From: Spongiibacteraceae bacterium
GTDB taxonomy: Bacteria; Pseudomonadota; Gammaproteobacteria; Pseudomonadales; Dasaniaceae
Direction of reading: 5' to 3'
DNA: 64,000 bases
Assembly (NCBI GenBank): GCA_028280715.1
Contig: JANQLG010000025.1
Location: 124,001-188,000 of the forward strand
Shown here: one piece after another, positions 25,520-35,277 of the stretch
How positions within the stretch are numbered: the stretch's first letter is position 1
How the letters are laid out: every line of letters starts with the position of its first letter
Translations under genes and position numbers: made by a program
The notes under the pieces: model-generated
What the model saw: the letters and a program-made list of their open reading frames with translations, nothing else
The model's database searches: none
Told to the model about the DNA's origin: nothing

Positions 25520-26004
25520 CGCTGTTCTCCGTTTTTCAGCTGATGACCCTTGATCCATTGTTTGACCAATTGTGTCAGTGCTTTTTGATCATAGTTTTCG
25601 CAGTGGGCCTGATAGGGGCCTTGCAATAATATTTCTCCCACTCCCTCGGTAAATTCGTTAGTGTTTCCCGATTGATTAAGGTAGTGAAGCCATTGTTGTC
25701 CAGACATGGATGCAGTGCTTGATTGGCCTGATGCAGCTTGCACTGTTTGCTTCAACAAACCATTAAGTGATTGCAGGTAGGCTTGTGCCGTTATGTTGGA
25801 GGATTGCAGTTGAACAAGTTCCTGTAAGGCTAAACGACGATACAGGTTTTTTTGTCGATGATGTCGCCACCGATAAACAGTAAGTAGCAAAGCAGCGAGT
25901 AGTAGCAACGCAAGAATCCACCAGCCCGGAGCAGGCGGCCATGCAGAAACAGCTTCAGGTAAATGCAAATCGCGCAGCTTGGTTAGAGGGTCGTGTTCAG
26001 GCAT
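25516..26004 (-). CDS. DUF4381-family membrane protein
   Basis: The 162-residue protein has one transmembrane helix near residues 22-42 (PAPGWWILALLLLAALLLTVYRW), followed by basic residues and a helical cytoplasmic domain. P-x-x-x-W before the helix and position between a DUF58 gene and a VWA gene are typical of DUF4381 proteins in MoxR-VWA operons. Its function is unknown; it probably belongs to the Bat membrane complex. It starts 2 bp after the DUF58 stop and overlaps batA by 4 bp, indicating translational coupling. Confidence 0.8.
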   Translation of the reverse strand: MPEHDPLTKLRDLHLPEAVSAWPPAPGWWILALLLLAALLLTVYRWRHHRQKNLYRRLALQELVQLQSSNITAQAYLQSLNGLLKQTVQAASGQSSTASMSGQQWLHYLNQSGNTNEFTEGVGEILLQGPYQAHCENYDQKALTQLVKQWIKGHQLKNGEQR

Positions 26005-26006
26005 TT

Positions 26007-26996
26007 TTACCGACTTCCCCGATAATGGGTATTGCCATAGTACTGCAACAAAACGGCTAAGGGCGAATCCTCAGTCGAAATATTAATCATTGGAATACCG
26101 AGTCTTCCAAACTGTTGAGACAGGTGATGTTTCTTCTCTTCAAAATGCTGACGATAATCTTGGCGTGCCCTTTTACTACCGGTGTAAATCTGATGACGCT
26201 GTTCACCATTGGTAATGGTGTACTGACCGGCGCGAGGTAAATGCTGTTCTAGTGGGTCGTAAACAAATAAAGCAGTGATTTCACAATGACGAGATAATTG
26301 ATACAGGTGTTTTTCACTTTCTCCCTGCTGCAGTCCGGCGAAGTCACCGATTAAAAACAGGGTACTACCTGGTCTGGCGATACGGCGTAGTTCTATTAAA
26401 GATTGCTCCAGTGTTTCACCCTCTTCAAGGTTAACCCCGCTGTGTTTATTGAGAGCTTGATTAAACTCTAATAATTGATGACAGAGCGAAAGTACAGATT
26501 GTCTGCTGCGGCGTGGGCGAATTTCCTGATGGGAGTCATTGCCAAATACCAGGCCGCCAACGCGATCATTATTTTTCAGGCCGGCCCAGGCAATGAGGGC
26601 GCTGAGATAGCAGGCGGTGACGGATTTAAAACAGTGTTGGCTGCCAAAGAACATGGGTTGCCGTTGATCGGTGACAATCAGCAGTGGCCGTTCGCGTTCT
26701 TCCCGAAATAATTTCGTATAGGCTTTTCCACTGCGCGCAGTAACTCGCCAATCAATGGTGCGAATATCATCACCTGCCTGATAGGCGCGAACCTCTTCAA
26801 AATCCAGGCCTCTGCCACGGAAGTTGGTTTTGTTAGGGCCTGCCAGCAAACTCAAGGCCTTGCGTCGCTGTTGCAGATTAATATCGCCGGCAACAAAACG
26901 GGCATTAATCAGCTCTTCCAGTGTTGTGTAGGCTCCGCTAGGTCTTTGTTCAAGACCGCTGTTGCTGCGAATGTTAATGTTGCTGCTGGACACCAT
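26007..26996 (-). CDS. DUF58-domain protein of the MoxR/Bat operon
   Basis: The 329-residue soluble protein has the DUF58 signature LDFEEVRAYQAGDDIRTIDW, then ARSGKAYTKLFREER, and a VWA-like remainder (ERPLLIVTDQRQPM... GSTLFLIGDFAG). DUF58 proteins always travel with MoxR ATPases, but their biochemical role is not established. The start overlaps the MoxR stop by one base (TAATG). It is the second gene of a six-gene operon. Confidence 0.88.
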   Translation of the reverse strand: MVSSSNINIRSNSGLEQRPSGAYTTLEELINARFVAGDINLQQRRKALSLLAGPNKTNFRGRGLDFEEVRAYQAGDDIRTIDWRVTARSGKAYTKLFREERERPLLIVTDQRQPMFFGSQHCFKSVTACYLSALIAWAGLKNNDRVGGLVFGNDSHQEIRPRRSRQSVLSLCHQLLEFNQALNKHSGVNLEEGETLEQSLIELRRIARPGSTLFLIGDFAGLQQGESEKHLYQLSRHCEITALFVYDPLEQHLPRAGQYTITNGEQRHQIYTGSKRARQDYRQHFEEKKHHLSQQFGRLGIPMINISTEDSPLAVLLQYYGNTHYRGSR

Positions 26997-27961
26997 TAAG
27001 CCACAGGCACCTTGTTTAGTAGTTCATTGATGACATCGTCAGTGTTAATACCATTGGCTTCAGCCTCAAAACTGACGATCAAGCGATGGCGCAGAACATC
27101 GGTAGCCACAGCCTGAACATCATCAGGGCTGACAAAATCCTTGCCCTGCAACCAGGCTAATGCTCTGGCGCAGCGGTCCAGCGACAGAGTGCCTCTGGGG
27201 CTGGCACCAAATTCAATCCAGTTAGCCAGGTCTTTGCTGTAATGCGATGGGTCTCTTGTTGCCATCACTAATTGCACAATGTATTCCTCAACGGGGGCGG
27301 CCATGTGCATGGCCAGTATTTGTTGACGGGCGGTAAAAATTACCTGTTGTGTGATCGGCTCCGGTTGAGTGATCTGTTCCGCGTTGCTTATCGATTCGTT
27401 GCGTACCAGTTGCAAGATTTTTCTCTCTGCTTCCACGCTGGGGTAGTCCACGTTCACATGCATCAGGAAGCGATCGAGCTGTGCCTCAGGCAGGGGGTAA
27501 GTACCTTCCTGTTCAATCGGGTTTTGTGTGGCCATCACCAGAAATAACTCGGGAAGAGGGTAGGTGGTTTTGCCGACGCTGATCTGTCTCTCTGCCATTG
27601 CTTCAAGCAGTGCTGATTGTACCTTTGCTGGGGCTCGGTTGATTTCGTCAGCTAATACCAGGTTGTGGAATATGGGCCCATGTTGAAATTGGAAACTGCC
27701 GTCTTCGGGTCTAAATACGTCGGTGCCAGTGATATCACCCGGCAATAGGTCGGGAGTAAACTGCACGCGGTGGAAGTTGCCTTCAATGCCCTCCGCTAAC
27801 GTTTTGATGGCTTTTGTTTTAGCCAGCCCGGGTGCGCCTTCGACCAGCAAGTGGCCATCGGCAAGCAGGGCAATGAGTAGTCTTTCGACCAGATTTTCCT
27901 GGCCAACAATGTGAGATGTCAGCCAGGTTTTTAATTGTTGAATAGAGTGTTGTTCGCTCAT
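26996..27961 (-). CDS. MoxR-family AAA+ ATPase
   Basis: The 321-residue AAA+ protein has Walker A GAPGLAKT, Walker B LVLADEINRAPAK, sensor-1 LVMATQNPIEQEGTYPLPEAQLDRF and the C-terminal lid domain. MoxR ATPases are chaperone-like and act on VWA-domain proteins to insert metals or assemble complexes. The start at 27961 (MSEQHSIQ) fits the family; the frame extends upstream to 28114 but that part is unlike MoxR. It heads the Bat operon and is divergent from the glutamate dehydrogenase gene. Confidence 0.9.
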   Translation of the reverse strand: MSEQHSIQQLKTWLTSHIVGQENLVERLLIALLADGHLLVEGAPGLAKTKAIKTLAEGIEGNFHRVQFTPDLLPGDITGTDVFRPEDGSFQFQHGPIFHNLVLADEINRAPAKVQSALLEAMAERQISVGKTTYPLPELFLVMATQNPIEQEGTYPLPEAQLDRFLMHVNVDYPSVEAERKILQLVRNESISNAEQITQPEPITQQVIFTARQQILAMHMAAPVEEYIVQLVMATRDPSHYSKDLANWIEFGASPRGTLSLDRCARALAWLQGKDFVSPDDVQAVATDVLRHRLIVSFEAEANGINTDDVINELLNKVPVA

Positions 27962-28120
27962 GTGTCGATTGTCGTTATCTTTAAATTCTTGTTGATTAAA
28001 AAAACACCAGATTAACCCCTTTTTTATGTATGTTGCGGGCCTCTGGCAGCGTCTTTTGACAGTGTCTCCGTCGCAAGTTCCTACTGAGCTGCTAATTGTA
28101 CAATTTTCTAACAAAATCGG

Positions 28121-28132
28121 TAGCTTAAGCTA
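28121..28132. repeat. 12-bp perfect palindrome in the moxR/gdh divergent region
   Basis: TAGCTTAAGCTA is fully self-complementary. It lies in the intergenic region between the divergent MoxR and glutamate dehydrogenase genes, just upstream of a TATAAAAAG stretch that could be a -10 element. It may be an operator; no regulator is known. Confidence 0.35.
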
Positions 28133-28170
28133 AGCTGTTATATAAAAAGTGAGCACCTGACCGAGAGTGA

Positions 28171-31100
28171 GTGAACAGGATGATGGGTCTACAGCAGGAA
28201 CAGGAGCGGTTGCTGGCTGACATTACAGCTGAAATTAATAAGCGTCTTCCTCCGGATGATGCGGATGCAGTGATTGAATTTGCCAATCAAACCTATCGGG
28301 GTTGTTCGCCACATGACTTTGCCGATCGTGAAGCCAGTGATATGGGGAGTGCAACATTAGCTAGCTGGCAGTTTATTCAGAGTTTTAAAGATGCCGTTTC
28401 CAAAGTGCGGATCTTTACACCTGAATACAAAAAGCACGGTTGGCATTTATCTCATACCGTCGTCAGTATCCACTGTCGTAATATGCCATTTGTTACAGAC
28501 TCTATCCGTGGTGAGCTAAACAGACGCGGTCTCACTATTCATATTATTCATAGCACCATTTTAAGTACGATACGTGATACAGATAATCGGTTAAAAGAGT
28601 TGTTGCCTGCCAGATCAGTGATGAAACCAGAAGATGGTTATCATTTTTCTGAAGAGGTTTTGTTGTACTTTGAGATTGGGCGTTGCACCAATGAGCATGA
28701 GATTACCGATATTCGAATGGCTCTTGAGGGAATTATTGGTGAGGTAGCTTTTGCTGTTGATGATTTTCCCAATGTATTAGCCAAAGTAAAATCGACTATT
28801 GGTTTTTTGCAACACTCTTCCGTTGCGGAGCCTGAAAAGAAAGAGGCTACAGCTTTTCTTGACTGGATACATGAAGGGCAATTTACATTTCTTGGTTACG
28901 AACATCTGAAAGTTGATTATCAAAATGGTGAGGCTAATGTTGAGCGGGTTAGTGGATCTGAATTAGGCCATTTAAAGCAGCGCGGCTCTTCTGGTGTTAT
29001 TGATCTACAGCGAGCTATTAATACCAATACGCCCCAGCAATTACATCAGTCTATCGTTTTTTCTAAGTCTTCTCTGCGTTCGAGGGTGCATCGTTTGGTG
29101 TATCCGGATTATGTGCTGGTTCGAATTTTTGATGACAAAGGTCGTATCAGTGATGAGCATCGTTTTATGGGTTTGTACACTTCTCGTGTGTATACCATGC
29201 GCCCAGGTCTTATACCGATTATTCGAGGAAAGGTTGTAGATGTGCTGGATCGTTCGGGGTTGGACCCGAAAACACATGAAGGCAAGGATCTTGTAAGACT
29301 GCTGGATATTTTCCCCCGCGATGAATTATTCCAAAGCAGCGTCAGTGAATTGTTTGCCACGGCAATGAATGTGAATCGTATTCAGGAGCGAAGGCAGGTT
29401 CGCTTGTTTGTACGTTACGATGTTGCCAGAAAATTTGTTAATTGCCTGGTTTATGTTCCTCGGGATATTTATCGCACAGAGTTGAGGAAAAAGATTCAGG
29501 ACTTGCTTTGCAATGCATTTGGCGCAGAGGAGTCAGAGTTCACCACCTTCTTTTCAGAATCTGTATTAACGCGCACACATTTTGTACTACGTGTTAACCC
29601 AGTGCATGAAATAAAAGTGAAAATCGCTACATTGGAAGAGGAAGTCGTTAAAGTGACTATGTCTTGGAAAGAATATTTTAAAAAATATCTGATTGAAGAG
29701 TTTGGTGAGGAGCAAGGTGGTCAACTAGTTGATAATTATATCGATGCCTTTAGCCCAGGTTATATGGATGATTTTGAACCAAGAGCGGCTATTGATGATA
29801 TCAATAAAATTTCTTCTCTCAATGACTCAAATGATATAGCAATGACCTTTTATCGTCGTCTCGATGAGAGTGAGCAGTCAATGCGTTTTCGTTTATTTCA
29901 TCTTGATACCGCATTATCACTTTCCGATGTGATGCCCGTTTTGGAACATTTGGGTTTGCGTGTTGAAAGTGAGCATCCCTATGGTATTAAACGTAAAGAT
30001 GGAAAGAATATATGGATTCATGAATTTTCACTGACCTATGGTCTCAATGTTGAAATTAATTTTGATAAAGTTAGCGAAAACTTTCGGGAAGCCTTTCGTC
30101 GGATATGGATGGGCGATGCGGAAAGTGATGCCTTTAATCGCTTGATTATTGGTGCAAGCCTTGGCTGGCGACAGATTGCTATGTTGCGTGCTTATGCCCG
30201 ATATATGAAACAAATTCGGTTTAATTTTAGTGATCATTATATTGCGGATACATTATGTAATCACTTAGATATTACTGAAAAAATTGTTGAGTTTTTTAAT
30301 CTCCGTTTCGGTACGGAATGTTTGCAAGGCAGTAATGGAGATGATGAGTTAAGTAAAGAGGAACAGACAGAGCAGTTTATTATTGAGTGCCTGGACAATG
30401 TAGAGAACCTTAATGAAGATAATATAATTCGTAGTTACTTGGCGCTGATTAAAGCCACGCTTCGCACCAATTATTTTCAAAGAAATTCAGGCGACGAATT
30501 GAAAAATTATTTTTCCTTTAAATTATCGCCTAACCAAATTCCCGATATTCCGCTGCCTATCCCAATGTATGAAATTTTTGTTTATTCGCCACGGGTAGAA
30601 GGTGTTCATCTACGTGGGGGTAAAGTGGCGCGAGGTGGATTGCGCTGGTCAGACAGACAAGAAGATTTTCGTACTGAAGTATTGGGTCTGGTAAAAGCAC
30701 AGCAGGTGAAGAATGCGGTTATTGTTCCAACTGGAGCTAAAGGTGGATTTGTTGCCAAGCAGTTGCCTGTAGATGGAGATCGTGAGGCAATACAACAAGA
30801 AGGAATAAACTGCTATAAAATTTTTATTCAGGGTTTATTGGATGTCACAGACAATTTAATAGATGGAAAAATTATTCCACCTAGTGAAGTGGTTAGAAAG
30901 GACGATGATGATAGTTATTTGGTAGTGGCGGCAGATAAAGGCACCGCTACTTTTTCGGATATTGCCAATCAGCTTGCCATTAATAGTGGTTTCTGGTTGG
31001 GCGATGCTTTCGCCTCGGGTGGCAGCGCTGGTTATGACCACAAAAAGATGGGTATAACCGCAAAAGGCGCGTGGGTTTCTGTACAAAGACACTTTAGAGA

Positions 31101-33048
31101 GATTGGTATCAATGTGCAGGAAACCGATTTTACAGTAGTGGGTGTTGGTGATATGGGGGGCGATGTGTTTGGCAACGGCATGTTGTTGTCAGAGCATATT
31201 CAGTTGGTTTGTGCTTTTAATCATATGCATATTTTTGTTGATCCCGATCCTGACGCTGCAACCAGTTTTATTGAGCGCAAACGCTTGTTTGAAATGCCTC
31301 GTTCCAGTTGGGATGATTACAACCGTGAATTAATTTCCAAAGGTGGTGGTATTTTCAGAAGAGCGGCTAAATCAATTGCAATTACGCCAGAGATGAAGGA
31401 ACGTTTTGATATCACTGAAGATTCGATGACGCCGACGAATTTTATTCACTCCGTTTTAAAAGCGCCTGTGGATTTGTTATGGAATGGGGGTATTGGTACT
31501 TACATTAAATCTGCCCAGGAAACACATGGCGATGTGGGTGATAAAGCCAATGATTCTCTGCGCGTTAATGGCAATGAATTACGCTGTAAGGTTGTTGGAG
31601 AGGGCGGTAATCTGGGTGTTACACAGCTGGGGCGTGTTGAGTTTGCCTTAAATGGCGGGCACATTAACACTGATTTTATTGATAATGCTGCAGGTGTTGA
31701 TTGCTCTGACCATGAGGTCAATATCAAGATTCTTCTCAATGGTGTTGTTGCTTCCGATGATATGACCGGAAAGCAGCGTAACCAATTACTTGAGCAAATG
31801 ACTGACACTGTTTCCGATTTGGTATTAGAAAATAATTACAAACAAACTCAGGCTTTAAGTTTGGCTGAACGTGAAGCCTTTATGCGACTGGCTGAGTATC
31901 GACGACTGATTCAGGATATGGAATCAGCTGGCAAATTGAATCGTCAGTTGGAATTCCTTCCGGCCGATGATGAACTACAAGAACGTCGAGGCAGTGCAAA
32001 AGGTTTAACGCGTCCAGAGTTGTCAGTATTAATTTCCTATGTGAAGTCCCAGTTAAAAGAAGAATTAATCGATACTACGGTACCTAATGATGAATTTATG
32101 GCTAACGCGGTTGAAACGGCATTTCCGCAACGATTACGTGATGACTTTAAAGCGCTCATTCACGACCACCGTTTGCGTCGGGAAATTATTTCCACTCAAT
32201 TAGCCAACGATATGATCAATCATATGGGCATTACGTTTGTTGGCCGTATGGAGCAGTCTACCGGGGTTTCTAAAGCAGATATTGTCAGTGGTTATGTTAC
32301 TGCCCGAGAAGTTTTTGATATGCCGTCAATATGGGATCAAGTAGAAGCACTGGATTACCAAGTAAGTAGTGAATTGCAAATGGAAATGATGGCGGCTTTG
32401 AATCGTTTAATACGTCGGGCCAGTCGTTGGTTTATTCGTAATCGCCGTGGTGAAATTCATCCCGCTTCAGAAATAGCAAACTTTAGAGATTCAGTAAGGG
32501 ATCTGCGCGCTCAGCTTGGTGCTATTACCAGTGGTAAAACTAAAGAAACTTATGAGCAGGCGTTTGATCAATATACTGAACAAGGCGTACCTAAAGAATT
32601 AGCTTCATATATCGCCAGTGTTCGAGAACTGTATCCGTTTTTGAGTATTATTGATGCGGCGCAGACTATCGATGCGCCGGTAAATAAAGTGGCACAATTG
32701 TTTTTCTCTTTGGCAGAGCGTTTGCAGCTGGATTGGTTTGCTGCCCAGATTTCAGATCTGAAAATAGAGAATCATTGGCAGGCTATCGCGCGCGAATCCT
32801 ATCGTGATGACTTGGAATGGCAAATGCGTAATTTGACCGTCGGTGCGATGCGTCATATTTGCGAAAAAGGCGACATTGAGGCTTGTATTGATCGCTGGAT
32901 GGAGCAGCAGAACCTGTTGGTTGAGCGCTGGCAGGAAATGTTAGCAAACTTGCAGGCAACGGAGACACAGGAATTTGCAATGTTTTCTGTGGCCATCCGA
33001 GAGCTTTTGGATCTTGCTCAAAGCAGTAAGTATGGGGAAGTCGCCTGA
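28171..33048 (+). CDS. gdhB: NAD-specific glutamate dehydrogenase, large (180-kDa) class
   Basis: The 1625-residue protein matches the large NAD-glutamate dehydrogenase class (about 1600 residues in Pseudomonas). The catalytic core lies in the middle: RGGLRWSDRQEDFRTEVLGLVKAQQVKNAVIVPTGAKGGF is split here as GGLRWSDRQEDF and QQVKNAVIVPTGAKGG near residues 825-855. A nucleotide-binding region with VVGVGDMGGDVFGNGM follows. The long N-terminal region has ACT-like segments. It deaminates glutamate to 2-oxoglutarate, mainly for catabolism. The GTG at 28171 or the ATG at 28180 could be the start; neither has a strong ribosome-binding site. Confidence 0.93.
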   Translation: MNRMMGLQQEQERLLADITAEINKRLPPDDADAVIEFANQTYRGCSPHDFADREASDMGSATLASWQFIQSFKDAVSKVRIFTPEYKKHGWHLSHTVVSIHCRNMPFVTDSIRGELNRRGLTIHIIHSTILSTIRDTDNRLKELLPARSVMKPEDGYHFSEEVLLYFEIGRCTNEHEITDIRMALEGIIGEVAFAVDDFPNVLAKVKSTIGFLQHSSVAEPEKKEATAFLDWIHEGQFTFLGYEHLKVDYQNGEANVERVSGSELGHLKQRGSSGVIDLQRAINTNTPQQLHQSIVFSKSSLRSRVHRLVYPDYVLVRIFDDKGRISDEHRFMGLYTSRVYTMRPGLIPIIRGKVVDVLDRSGLDPKTHEGKDLVRLLDIFPRDELFQSSVSELFATAMNVNRIQERRQVRLFVRYDVARKFVNCLVYVPRDIYRTELRKKIQDLLCNAFGAEESEFTTFFSESVLTRTHFVLRVNPVHEIKVKIATLEEEVVKVTMSWKEYFKKYLIEEFGEEQGGQLVDNYIDAFSPGYMDDFEPRAAIDDINKISSLNDSNDIAMTFYRRLDESEQSMRFRLFHLDTALSLSDVMPVLEHLGLRVESEHPYGIKRKDGKNIWIHEFSLTYGLNVEINFDKVSENFREAFRRIWMGDAESDAFNRLIIGASLGWRQIAMLRAYARYMKQIRFNFSDHYIADTLCNHLDITEKIVEFFNLRFGTECLQGSNGDDELSKEEQTEQFIIECLDNVENLNEDNIIRSYLALIKATLRTNYFQRNSGDELKNYFSFKLSPNQIPDIPLPIPMYEIFVYSPRVEGVHLRGGKVARGGLRWSDRQEDFRTEVLGLVKAQQVKNAVIVPTGAKGGFVAKQLPVDGDREAIQQEGINCYKIFIQGLLDVTDNLIDGKIIPPSEVVRKDDDDSYLVVAADKGTATFSDIANQLAINSGFWLGDAFASGGSAGYDHKKMGITAKGAWVSVQRHFREIGINVQETDFTVVGVGDMGGDVFGNGMLLSEHIQLVCAFNHMHIFVDPDPDAATSFIERKRLFEMPRSSWDDYNRELISKGGGIFRRAAKSIAITPEMKERFDITEDSMTPTNFIHSVLKAPVDLLWNGGIGTYIKSAQETHGDVGDKANDSLRVNGNELRCKVVGEGGNLGVTQLGRVEFALNGGHINTDFIDNAAGVDCSDHEVNIKILLNGVVASDDMTGKQRNQLLEQMTDTVSDLVLENNYKQTQALSLAEREAFMRLAEYRRLIQDMESAGKLNRQLEFLPADDELQERRGSAKGLTRPELSVLISYVKSQLKEELIDTTVPNDEFMANAVETAFPQRLRDDFKALIHDHRLRREIISTQLANDMINHMGITFVGRMEQSTGVSKADIVSGYVTAREVFDMPSIWDQVEALDYQVSSELQMEMMAALNRLIRRASRWFIRNRRGEIHPASEIANFRDSVRDLRAQLGAITSGKTKETYEQAFDQYTEQGVPKELASYIASVRELYPFLSIIDAAQTIDAPVNKVAQLFFSLAERLQLDWFAAQISDLKIENHWQAIARESYRDDLEWQMRNLTVGAMRHICEKGDIEACIDRWMEQQNLLVERWQEMLANLQATETQEFAMFSVAIRELLDLAQSSKYGEVA

Positions 33049-33095
33049 TGAGATAAAATGCCCCCAACATTTTCCTCAGAGCCGTATTTAGTGAG

Positions 33096-33854
33096 ATGGA
33101 TGTAATGGCGAAATATTTTACGTCCCTTTATGTTATCTGTTTATTTCTTGCTGGCTCAGTAATGGCGCAGGAATCAGTTAGCCAACAGCATCTCATTAAG
33201 GTAGGTACTTCTGGTTCTCTGCCTGCGTACAGCTATATTGATGGTCGGCATGTTGGACTTACTACGGAGTTATATCGTGAATTGATCGAGTTAGTGGAAC
33301 CAACTGCTGATATCGAGTTTGTTATTGCTCCTCCACCACGTCTTTGGCAGGAAATAGTAGCAGGAAAAATTGATTTAAATTTAACCTTGTCCAAAGATTT
33401 ACCCAGTAACGCAGTCATTATTTATCAGGCAAATGTAGATTTTGTCGAGTTATGGAGTCTAAAGCCCAAACCAATAGACCCTAATGAAGATCTGACAAAG
33501 ATAAAAATTGCTACCCACTGGTCACATGTAAATAATCCGATAATAAGCAAGATTGATCCAACAGTGGTATCGAACTATACACTTTTAATGAATATGTTGA
33601 TTGGTGGTCGAGTCGATGCTGTGATGGCGACCAAATACACATTTCTCTATACCGCCTTACAACAAGAGCTTGATCTAGATCTTTTCCATCATCAAAGTTT
33701 TCAATCTGCTACGTTGACTTTATTTACATATCAAGGTTCGAGAGTAGCTAATAATCTGGAGCCGTGGCAAAGGGTGGCTAAACAGGTAATGAGTGAAGAG
33801 AGCCATGAACCACGTTGGCAGCGTTTTTTACAATCCATTAAAAAGATAGAATGA
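33096..33854 (+). CDS. Periplasmic amino-acid-binding-like protein (SBP family 3), orphan
   Basis: The 252-residue protein has a cleavable signal peptide (YVICLFLAGSVMA, cleavage before QES) and an extracellular-solute-binding family 3 fold: IKVGTSGSLPAYSYIDGRHVGLTTELY, then a second lobe with GGRVDAVMATKYT. No permease or ATPase gene lies nearby, so it may be a sensor or enzyme-like derivative, as seen in many marine gammaproteobacteria, rather than part of a transporter. The start could equally be the ATG at 33105. It follows the glutamate dehydrogenase by 47 bp. Confidence 0.72.
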   Translation: MDVMAKYFTSLYVICLFLAGSVMAQESVSQQHLIKVGTSGSLPAYSYIDGRHVGLTTELYRELIELVEPTADIEFVIAPPPRLWQEIVAGKIDLNLTLSKDLPSNAVIIYQANVDFVELWSLKPKPIDPNEDLTKIKIATHWSHVNNPIISKIDPTVVSNYTLLMNMLIGGRVDAVMATKYTFLYTALQQELDLDLFHHQSFQSATLTLFTYQGSRVANNLEPWQRVAKQVMSEESHEPRWQRFLQSIKKIE

Positions 33855-33897
33855 GCTGGTGTTTATTGTTTACGTTTTATTTAAGCTGAAATGTACT

Positions 33898-34116
33898 ATG
33901 TATCGTATCATTGTTGATTTAACTATTACTGCTGACGAGTATATAAAGCGATATCAAACTGTTGGTGCTGTTGTCCATACTCGAAGTCGAGATGGTAGAA
34001 AAGTACAGTTTCCCGCCGGGATACTGCAGCCTTATGTTACTCATTCTGGAATTCAAGGTACATTTCAGATTGAGTTTGATAACTTGGGTAAGTTTCAAAA
34101 AATAACCGTACTTTAA
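33898..34116 (+). CDS. DUF2835-family small protein
   Basis: The 72-residue protein begins MYRIIVDLTITADEY and contains GRKVQFPAGILQPYVTHSGI, ending in FDNLGKFQKITVL. This is the compact pattern of DUF2835, a gammaproteobacterial family of unknown function that I recall near gdhB and pyrD in Pseudomonas. The ATG at 33898 matches the family start; upstream frame extension is not counted. It is basic and probably cytosolic. Confidence 0.82.
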   Translation: MYRIIVDLTITADEYIKRYQTVGAVVHTRSRDGRKVQFPAGILQPYVTHSGIQGTFQIEFDNLGKFQKITVL

Positions 34117-34244
34117 CTTTCCTGTTTTCTGTATTTCCCTATGCGCAGTGATTAGTTTATGCTCTCGGCCTTATATGAGAGCAGACTAGGGCGTAGCAGC
34201 CTGGCTCCTAGCTGAACTTCTAAGCCAACAATACCGAGATAACG

Positions 34245-35258
34245 ATGTATCCATTATTACGACGATTACTGTTTTGTTTTTCACCAGAGACTTCTCACCA
34301 TATTTCTTTGGCTGCTATCAAATGGTGTGAACGATTAAAACTCAGTGGCTTAGTCGCAGTTAAGCCACCGGAGAAACCGGTGGAAGTGATGGGAATTCGA
34401 TTTCCAAATCCGGTAGGGTTGGCCGCAGGTCTTGATAAAAATGCAGATTATATCGATGGCTTAGCTGCGCTGGGCTTTGGTTTTGTTGAGGTGGGTACAG
34501 TAACGCCTCGACCACAACCTGGTAATCCGCAGCCGCGTTTATTTCGTCTGCCAGAAGCCTGCGCCATTATTAATCGCATGGGATTTAATAATGAGGGTGT
34601 CGACTATTTGGTTGAGCAAGTGAAACGCAGCAATTTTTCGGGTGTGTTGGGAATTAATATCGGTAAAAACAAAGATACACCGGCAGAACAGGCTGTCGAT
34701 GATTATGTCATTTGCATGCAAAAAGTGTATCCCTATGCGTCCTATATTACGGTCAACCTGTCTTCGCCAAATACGCCAGGTTTAAGAGATCTACAATTTG
34801 GTGAGCCGCTTGAGCAATTACTGGATAAGTTGAAGAAAGAGCAATCAGGCTTGGCTGAAAAGCACGGACGTTATGTTCCATTAGCGGTAAAAATTGCACC
34901 GGATATGGTGGAGGAAGATATTTTTCAGGTTGCTGATGTTTTCAAGAAATATGACATTGATGCTGTGATTGCAACTAATACAACTATTGCACGTGATAAG
35001 GTTGAGCAGCTGGCCAGCGGTAAGGAAAGTGGCGGGTTAAGTGGTGCACCGTTAACCGAACAATCCACTAAGGTGATTGCTATTTTGGCAAAGGCTTTGG
35101 ATGGCAAGCTACCGATCATTGGTGTTGGCGGAATTATGACCGGTGAAGATGCCAAAGCAAAAATTGAGGCAGGAGCGTCTCTGGTACAGATTTATAGTGG
35201 TTTTATTTATAAAGGCCCGAAGCTGATAGAGGACTCAGTTCGAGCGATCAACCACTAA
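34245..35258 (+). CDS. pyrD: Dihydroorotate dehydrogenase (quinone), class 2
   Basis: The 337-residue protein has the class 2 N-terminal helical membrane-association segment (first ~40 residues), then [21 protein letters not shown]. The catalytic serine is in [11 protein letters not shown], and the FMN-binding end reads [33 protein letters not shown]. It oxidises dihydroorotate to orotate in pyrimidine synthesis, passing electrons to quinone at the inner membrane. Length matches E. coli PyrD (336). It appears monocistronic. Confidence 0.95.
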   Translation: MYPLLRRLLFCFSPETSHHISLAAIKWCERLKLSGLVAVKPPEKPVEVMGIRFPNPVGLAAGLDKNADYIDGLAALGFGFVEVGTVTPRPQPGNPQPRLFRLPEACAIINRMGFNNEGVDYLVEQVKRSNFSGVLGINIGKNKDTPAEQAVDDYVICMQKVYPYASYITVNLSSPNTPGLRDLQFGEPLEQLLDKLKKEQSGLAEKHGRYVPLAVKIAPDMVEEDIFQVADVFKKYDIDAVIATNTTIARDKVEQLASGKESGGLSGAPLTEQSTKVIAILAKALDGKLPIIGVGGIMTGEDAKAKIEAGASLVQIYSGFIYKGPKLIEDSVRAINH

Positions 35259-35277
35259 CGAATTGCTATAAAAAAAC

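Noticed and set aside
25519-25558. Extended N-terminus for BatA
   Set aside because: The added 13 residues are hydrophilic, and the shorter start overlaps the upstream stop as ATGA with GGAG 8 nt upstream.
27961-28114. 51-residue N-terminal extension of MoxR
   Set aside because: The extension is unlike MoxR proteins, and the start at MSEQHSIQ gives the expected family length.
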